9,272 nt of DNA, from NCBI GenBank assembly GCA_022737715.1, contig JAIITD010000061.1, positions 1-9,272 of the forward strand, in the 5' to 3' direction. This document shows positions 6,349 to 9,272 of the stretch, in pieces. Every line of letters begins with the position of its first letter. Position 1 is the first letter of the stretch. The DNA comes from Veillonella sp. (GTDB taxonomy: Bacteria; Bacillota; Negativicutes; Veillonellales; Veillonellaceae). Position numbers and translations under genes: made by a program. The notes below the pieces were generated by a model. It was not told the origin of the DNA. It was given only the letters and a program-made list of their open reading frames with translations, and searched no databases.

Positions 6349-6870
6349 CTATTCATTAATATATATATCGATACGGGCCAACAATTCACTTTCCATGACT
6401 ATGTCGACCTCTGTTAAGCGCATATCCTCAACATGGCTGTTATCTGGGCCAAAACGAATAGGTCCCTTTAGCAACTTGCCCTCTAATAGCATAGGAAGCC
6501 ATGTACGGTCCCCTTCCCACATATGCTCATAAGGGACATCGGCCAATGTAAACCAATGCGGTTCCATCTCGTCTGATTCAATGGGGTTTACATCGGTAAC
6601 GCGCACAAAATATACATAACCCACATGAGTTAGACTTTCATCATAAGGAAACTGAAAGTCAAAAAGGGCTACGCACTCCAAATCAGCAGCATTAACAAGA
6701 ATGCCCGATTCCTCATATAGTTCGCGCACGGCGCATTGGCGAAAGCTTTCACCAGCATTGATTTTACCGCCAAAGCCATTATATTTATCAGCGCCAAAGC
6801 CGCGTTTTTTACGGCCCAGCAAAATTCTATGTTGTTCATCTATGGGAAATACCAAGGTTGTCGGTTTCAT
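6349..6870 (-). CDS. NUDIX hydrolase, MTH1 (NUDT1)-like oxidised purine triphosphatase
   Basis: A 173-residue NUDIX protein. The NUDIX box, G-x5-E-x7-REUxEExGU, runs from Gly35 to Ile57, with metal-binding Glu50, Glu53 and Glu54. Outside the box it matches MTH1, the 8-oxo-dGTP/2-OH-dATP hydrolase, more than E. coli MutT: GFGADKYNGFGGK (24-36, Asn31 aligning with MTH1 Asn33), IESDEMEPHWF (97-107) and DVPYEHMWEGDRTWLPMLL (111-129), where Trp118 aligns with MTH1 Trp117. Of the two MTH1 base-recognising aspartates (119, 120), the second is kept (Asp121) and the first is Gly120. The likely role is hydrolysis of damaged purine nucleoside triphosphates to monophosphates in the cytoplasm. The ATG at 6870 has a strong AGGAGG. 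It is the first gene of the NUDIX-mutY-phosphoesterase unit. Confidence 0.88.
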   Translation of the reverse strand: MKPTTLVFPIDEQHRILLGRKKRGFGADKYNGFGGKINAGESFRQCAVRELYEESGILVNAADLECVALFDFQFPYDESLTHVGYVYFVRVTDVNPIESDEMEPHWFTLADVPYEHMWEGDRTWLPMLLEGKLLKGPIRFGPDNSHVEDMRLTEVDIVMESELLARIDIYINE

Positions 6871-6905
6871 AAGACCTCCTATAATTTGGTAAAGATTATT
6901 AATAT

Positions 6906-6914
6906 ATTATACCA
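6906..6914 (-). promoter_or_regulatory. Putative extended -10 promoter for the NUDIX-mutY unit
   Basis: Read on the - strand this is TGGTATAAT, a consensus -10 hexamer (TATAAT) preceded by the TG-n extension. It lies 36 bases upstream of the NUDIX start codon. No convincing -35 element is found at 16-18 bases, which is tolerated with an extended -10. Confidence 0.55.
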
Positions 6915-6941
6915 TTATTTCATGTGTAATACTGCCATTTA

Positions 6942-6950
6942 TGGTATGAT
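6942..6950 (+). promoter_or_regulatory. Putative extended -10 promoter for the DUF4931-phosphoesterase unit
   Basis: TGGTATGAT holds a near-consensus -10 hexamer (TATGAT) with a TG-n extension, 29 bases before the ATG at 6980. The -35 region is weak. It mirrors the promoter on the other strand: the ten bases at 6906-6915 and 6941-6950 are inverted copies with one difference, so the two units appear divergently transcribed from one short region. Confidence 0.5.
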
Positions 6951-6979
6951 TAAAGGTATGAGATGAAAGGAGGCGCACC

Positions 6980-7750
6980 ATGAACGAACCACTTATATTT
7001 GACATTGCACTAGGGCGTACAAAGCCTGTAAATATGCGTGACGCAAGTGTGCGCTGTCCATTCTGCGACCGATCAAAGTTAACAGATATTTTGGCACAAG
7101 ATGGTCACATCATATGGCTCATGAATAAATATCCTGTTTTGCAGGACACGTGGCCTACGGTCATCGTTGAAACAGAAGGTGACCAAGGCGAACTATCCAC
7201 CCTTTCCGTTGATGATGCAACACGGATCATTCAATTCGGTCTAGATAAATGGCATGAAACGATTGCCACAAAGGAATATAAATCCGTTCTATTCTTTAAA
7301 AACCATGGTCCCATGTCGGGCGGTTCCATACGCCATCCGCACAGCCAAATTATAGGCTTACGCAACTACGATTATCACGAGGACATTACGGTCAAGAACA
7401 TGAATGGTTGGCTATTACACGAAGATCAAGATATCCGCATCACCTTATCCAAACACCCTATTATTGGATTCTTTGAATACAATTTGCGGTATAAACCTGA
7501 TGCACCTGTCCGCTCCATCGCCATGCGCTTACAACAAACCATACGCTATGTACTAGATAGCTTGGCAAAATTTTCCCAATCCTATAACTATTTTTTCTAT
7601 CAACTAGAAGATGGTTACGAATATATCAAGGTGATTCCTCGCTATATCACAACGCCGCTCTACGTGGGTTATAAAATCCCACAAACGTGCAATGATGAAC
7701 GAGCTGCGAAAATTTTACAGAATATTACACCCTATTTTGAATTGAAATAA
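6980..7750 (+). CDS. DUF4931 protein, GalT-like member of the HIT superfamily
   Basis: A 256-residue protein of the galactose-1-phosphate uridylyltransferase fold. CPFC (26-29) matches the zinc-binding CxxC of GalT. NKYPVL (49-54) is the usual substrate-loop motif. RHPHSQIIG (118-126) is the HxHxQ catalytic motif, with His121 in the position of the uridylylated histidine. It is shorter than GalT (about 350 residues) and fits DUF4931, whose reaction is not established; nucleotidyl transfer or hydrolysis is the reasonable expectation. Where GalT has a zinc-binding His in a D-H-x motif, this protein appears to have DQG (68-70), so the metal site may differ. The ATG at 6980 has AGGAGG. It heads a + strand cluster, 51 bases before a phosphohydrolase gene. 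No galactose-pathway gene is nearby, which argues against a Leloir role. Confidence 0.85.
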   Translation: MNEPLIFDIALGRTKPVNMRDASVRCPFCDRSKLTDILAQDGHIIWLMNKYPVLQDTWPTVIVETEGDQGELSTLSVDDATRIIQFGLDKWHETIATKEYKSVLFFKNHGPMSGGSIRHPHSQIIGLRNYDYHEDITVKNMNGWLLHEDQDIRITLSKHPIIGFFEYNLRYKPDAPVRSIAMRLQQTIRYVLDSLAKFSQSYNYFFYQLEDGYEYIKVIPRYITTPLYVGYKIPQTCNDERAAKILQNITPYFELK

Positions 7751-7754
7751 GAAC

Positions 7755-7783
7755 CCTCTGCTACGAGTTCCGTAGGTTAGAGG
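7755..7783 (+). other. Intergenic hairpin between the DUF4931 and phosphohydrolase genes
   Basis: CCTCT (7755-7759) pairs with AGAGG (7779-7783), and CTACG (7761-7765) pairs with CGTAG (7771-7775), with a five-base loop and a small internal loop. No T-run follows, so it is unlikely to end transcription. It lies just upstream of the AGGA ribosome-binding site of the next gene. Confidence 0.4.
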
Positions 7784-7801
7784 ACTCTAGTAAGGACATA
7801 T

Positions 7802-8611
7802 ATGAACATTTACGCCATTGGAGACCTTCATCTATCAGGCAATCCACCTACGAAGCCGATGAACATATTCGGTCCCCACTGGGACAATCATTGGCAACGT
7901 ATAAAAGAACATTGGCTGTCCACCGTCACCGATGAAGACATTATCTTTCTCGTAGGCGACATGAGCTGGGCTTTGCGCCTCGATGAAGCACTCTACGACC
8001 TCAAGGAAATTGCCAGTCTTCCGGGTCAAAAATTTATGATTCGCGGCAACCACGATTATTGGTGGTCCTCTGCCAACAAAATGAAAAATGCCATGGGCGA
8101 TGCTATAACCTTTTTACAAGGCCACGGTACGGCCCGTATCATCAATCTCACCACTCAGGTTAATGCTTTAACTGGTGAAAGCCAGTCTACCGAACAGCAA
8201 TGCATCTTAGCCTTTGGTGGCACCCGCGGATATATTTGTCCTGATGATGCTAGCTTTGAACCAGATACAGATCAATCTATCTATGATAGAGAAATCTTAC
8301 GTACTGAAGCGGCATTGCAAGAAATGGAGCACGCTATCCAAGCATTGCAAAAGGAACATACTGAAACAGAGAATACAGGTAATCCACTACCTGTAATGCG
8401 AATTCTATTATTGCATTATCCACCATTTAACGAAAATAACGCTCCATCAGGCTTTACAGACCTCATGGAGCGCTACCAAGTAGACATATGTATATTCGGC
8501 CATTTACATGACCAGAATTCATTCAAACGAATTCCATCTACATATGGAAATACTAAATTAGAACTCGTTTCTGCAGACTATGCAGAATTTAAGATACAAA
8601 AGATATTATAA
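7802..8611 (+). CDS. Cytoplasmic calcineurin-like phosphohydrolase (COG1768 type)
   Basis: A 269-residue metallophosphoesterase without signal peptide or membrane helix. It has the full two-metal set: GDLHLSG (Asp8, His10), VGDMSW (Asp53), RGNHDYWW (81-88), LLHYPPF (His205) and FGHLHD (232-237). GDMSWA and GNHDYWW fit the COG1768 group of predicted phosphohydrolases, whose substrate is not known. Residues about 113-135 and 183-196 look like low-conservation insertions (VNALTGESQSTEQQ; KEHTETENTGNP). The ATG at 7802 has an AGGA seven bases upstream. It is 51 bases after the DUF4931 gene and probably in the same transcript. It is not closely similar to the membrane-bound phosphoesterase encoded at 3945-5126 beyond the shared metal motifs. 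Confidence 0.88.
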   Translation: MNIYAIGDLHLSGNPPTKPMNIFGPHWDNHWQRIKEHWLSTVTDEDIIFLVGDMSWALRLDEALYDLKEIASLPGQKFMIRGNHDYWWSSANKMKNAMGDAITFLQGHGTARIINLTTQVNALTGESQSTEQQCILAFGGTRGYICPDDASFEPDTDQSIYDREILRTEAALQEMEHAIQALQKEHTETENTGNPLPVMRILLLHYPPFNENNAPSGFTDLMERYQVDICIFGHLHDQNSFKRIPSTYGNTKLELVSADYAEFKIQKIL

Positions 8612-8621
8612 TCAAGATTCT

Positions 8622-8660
8622 TACTTATACATCTTATGTGAAACATGAGATGTATAAGTA
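8622..8660 (+). other. 18-bp near-perfect hairpin with a three-base loop
   Basis: Bases 8622-8639 pair with 8643-8660 around loop GAA. The outer 13 base pairs are exact (TACTTATACATCT with AGATGTATAAGTA). One U-G pair (8635/8647) and four more Watson-Crick pairs then close to the loop. The stem is AT-rich and no T-tract follows on the + strand, so it is not a typical terminator. It starts 11 bases after the phosphohydrolase stop, and the AGGAG of the next gene follows 12 bases after it. An RNase III-type processing site, mRNA stabiliser or protein-binding operator would all fit. Confidence 0.7.
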
Positions 8661-8681
8661 CAATACGATATAAGGAGCATT

Positions 8682-8912
8682 ATGAGTCGCATTCATAAAG
8701 AGCATTTACAAGCAGGCTATATCTTTGGCGATACAATCAATCAAGAATATATCTATTTGCCATCCGGCGAAGTGGGCACAGACCATCCATTGGCAGTCCT
8801 CGAAACACCTACAAAACGAGAGGACCTTACATTGGACGAAGCGGTTCATATGATTGATACGCTAACATTAAAACGGTGTAGCCATCCTACATTAGGTAAA
8901 AAATCATTTTAA
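8682..8912 (+). CDS. 76-residue protein of unknown function
   Basis: I do not recognise this small soluble protein. It begins MSRIHKEHLQAGYIFGDT, has a likely beta hairpin (INQEYIYLPSGEVGTDHPLAVL, in two strands), then an acidic helix (REDLTLDEAVHMIDTLTLKR) and a short tail ending LGKKSF. No metal or catalytic motif stands out; the single Cys and several His are scattered. The ATG at 8682 has AAGGAG four bases upstream, a strong signal that it is translated. It lies 70 bases after the phosphohydrolase, separated by the large hairpin. Its stop is only five bases before the first palindrome of the insertion-sequence end, so its last codons may have been altered by the insertion. Confidence 0.65.
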   Translation: MSRIHKEHLQAGYIFGDTINQEYIYLPSGEVGTDHPLAVLETPTKREDLTLDEAVHMIDTLTLKRCSHPTLGKKSF

Positions 8913-8917
8913 ATCAT

Positions 8918-8940
8918 AACCACCCGTAGAACGGGTGGTT
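8918..8940. terminator. GC-rich hairpin at the element end, terminator-like
   Basis: AACCACCCGT (8918-8927) and ACGGGTGGTT (8931-8940) form a perfect 10-bp stem with a three-base loop, followed on the + strand by TTGCTCT. It could end transcription of the 76-residue gene. It is also the outermost palindrome of the IS200/IS605-like element and may be its subterminal recognition hairpin; both roles are possible. Confidence 0.6.
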
Positions 8941-8946
8941 TGCTCT

Positions 8947-9045
8947 GACCCTATAAGGGTCTTTCTCTAGTGGTAGCCCTCTAAAGAGGGCTTTGAATAA
9001 TCTGACAATCACTCTATTACCACTGGCTGACCCCTACTCGGGGGC
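8947..9045. repeat. Cluster of hairpins with a long-range stem, downstream of tnpA
   Basis: In order: GACCCT/AGGGTC (8947-8952 with 8956-8961), AGCCCTCT/AGAGGGCT (8975-8982 with 8985-8992) and CCCC/GGGG (9031-9034 with 9040-9043, followed by TTTTATTTT on the + strand). A longer-range stem, AGTGGTA (8969-8975) with TACCACT (9018-9024), encloses the second hairpin and a 25-base unpaired segment. The last hairpin would also act as a terminator for + strand transcripts. This is a compact fold on either strand, probably part of the insertion sequence. Confidence 0.6.
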
Positions 9046-9056
9046 TTTTATTTTGC

Positions 9057-9272
9057 CTATTTTACCGGCTCATCCGTAAACGGGTCAGTATATTCTTTAA
9101 AGTTTAATGTATCTTGTGCTATATCTTCTTGTAGTTGATTGCGAATATACTCTTTTATCGCTCCTTCGTATCTTCCCACTGTATCCACATAATATCCTCT
9201 ACACCAGAAATGTCTATTTCCATACTTATATTTTAAATTTGCGTGTTTATCGAATATCATGAGGCTACTTTT
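9057..9272 (-). CDS. tnpA: IS200/IS605-family Y1 transposase TnpA, 5'-truncated by window edge
   Basis: The frame is open to the window edge. The C-terminal 71 residues are visible, beginning KSSLMIFDKHANLKYKYG. The run NRHFWCRGYYVDTVG followed by AIKEYIRNQ is the C-terminal hallmark of TnpA. The tyrosine of KEYIRNQ (codon at 9147-9149) matches the catalytic nucleophile that forms the 5'-phosphotyrosine bond with single-stranded DNA. The HUH metal-binding histidines lie upstream, outside the window. The ATG at 9260 is an internal Met, not the start. TnpA works as a dimer that cuts and joins single-stranded element ends folded as hairpins. No tnpB is present in the visible part. The C-terminus (FTDEPVK) is intact, so the gene may be functional. 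Confidence 0.93.
   Translation of the reverse strand, partial: KSSLMIFDKHANLKYKYGNRHFWCRGYYVDTVGRYEGAIKEYIRNQLQEDIAQDTLNFKEYTDPFTDEPVK

Larger units (their letters stand above)
8918..9272 (-). mobile_element. IS200/IS605-family insertion sequence, partial (3' end of transposase side)
   Basis: The region holds the 3' part of a Y1 (HUH) transposase gene on the - strand and about 140 bases of palindromic DNA downstream of it. This is the normal layout of the transposase-distal end in this family, which has subterminal hairpins in place of inverted terminal repeats and makes no target duplication. The other end lies beyond base 9272. The inner boundary is uncertain; I place it at the last palindrome (8918), but the cleavage site is probably a few bases further toward 8911. 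Confidence 0.8.

Noticed and set aside
8622..8660. Intrinsic terminator
   Set aside because: The stem is AT-rich and is followed by CAATACGATAT, without a T-tract on the + strand.
8918..9045. CRISPR-like repeats
   Set aside because: The palindromes differ in sequence and spacing and lie directly downstream of tnpA; they are insertion-sequence hairpins.
9258..9260. ATG as the start of a 67-residue transposase
   Set aside because: The frame continues upstream as KSSL to the window edge and this fits TnpA; the Met is internal.

Overview
The window looks like a chromosomal segment of a low-to-moderate GC bacterium of the Firmicutes/Negativicutes type. Veillonella or a close relative is my best guess, from the codon use, the class II fumarase and the mix of housekeeping genes. 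That is an inference from general familiarity; no 16S or other marker is present.

Layout. (1) Bases 1-1170 hold the 3' part of a class II fumarase gene (fumC, + strand), closed by a bidirectional terminator. (2) Bases 1276-3748 form a visibly AT-richer accessory island, all on the - strand. It has five small or unfamiliar genes (two small membrane proteins, a barstar-family protein, an 83-residue immunity-like protein and a 277-residue protein of unknown function) plus three short open stretches that look like 3' ends of lost genes. I read it as an orphan immunity-gene array of the kind left by polymorphic toxin or contact-dependent inhibition loci. No intact toxin or secretion gene is present. 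(3) Bases 3945-6870 hold a - strand housekeeping cluster, in transcription order: an MTH1-like NUDIX hydrolase, the adenine glycosylase MutY, and a membrane-anchored YkuE-type metallophosphoesterase with an internal twin-arginine motif. (4) A divergent promoter region (6871-6979) separates these from a + strand cluster (6980-8912): a GalT/HIT-like DUF4931 protein, a COG1768-like phosphohydrolase, and a 76-residue protein of unknown function preceded by a very strong hairpin. (5) From about 8918 to the window end lies an IS200/IS605-family element on the - strand: the 3' part of its Y1 transposase gene and a dense set of hairpins downstream of it.

How the genes fit together. The NUDIX hydrolase and MutY are a natural pair. 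One removes oxidised purine nucleotides from the pool and the other excises adenine mispaired with 8-oxoguanine, so together they cover two arms of the GO repair system. The accessory island sits between two terminators (1228-1297 and 3841-3877), as a cassette inserted between conserved neighbours would. The most interesting feature is the island's pattern: three genes that could encode immunity proteins are each closely preceded by an orphan C-terminal coding tail, one overlapping its downstream gene by ATGA.
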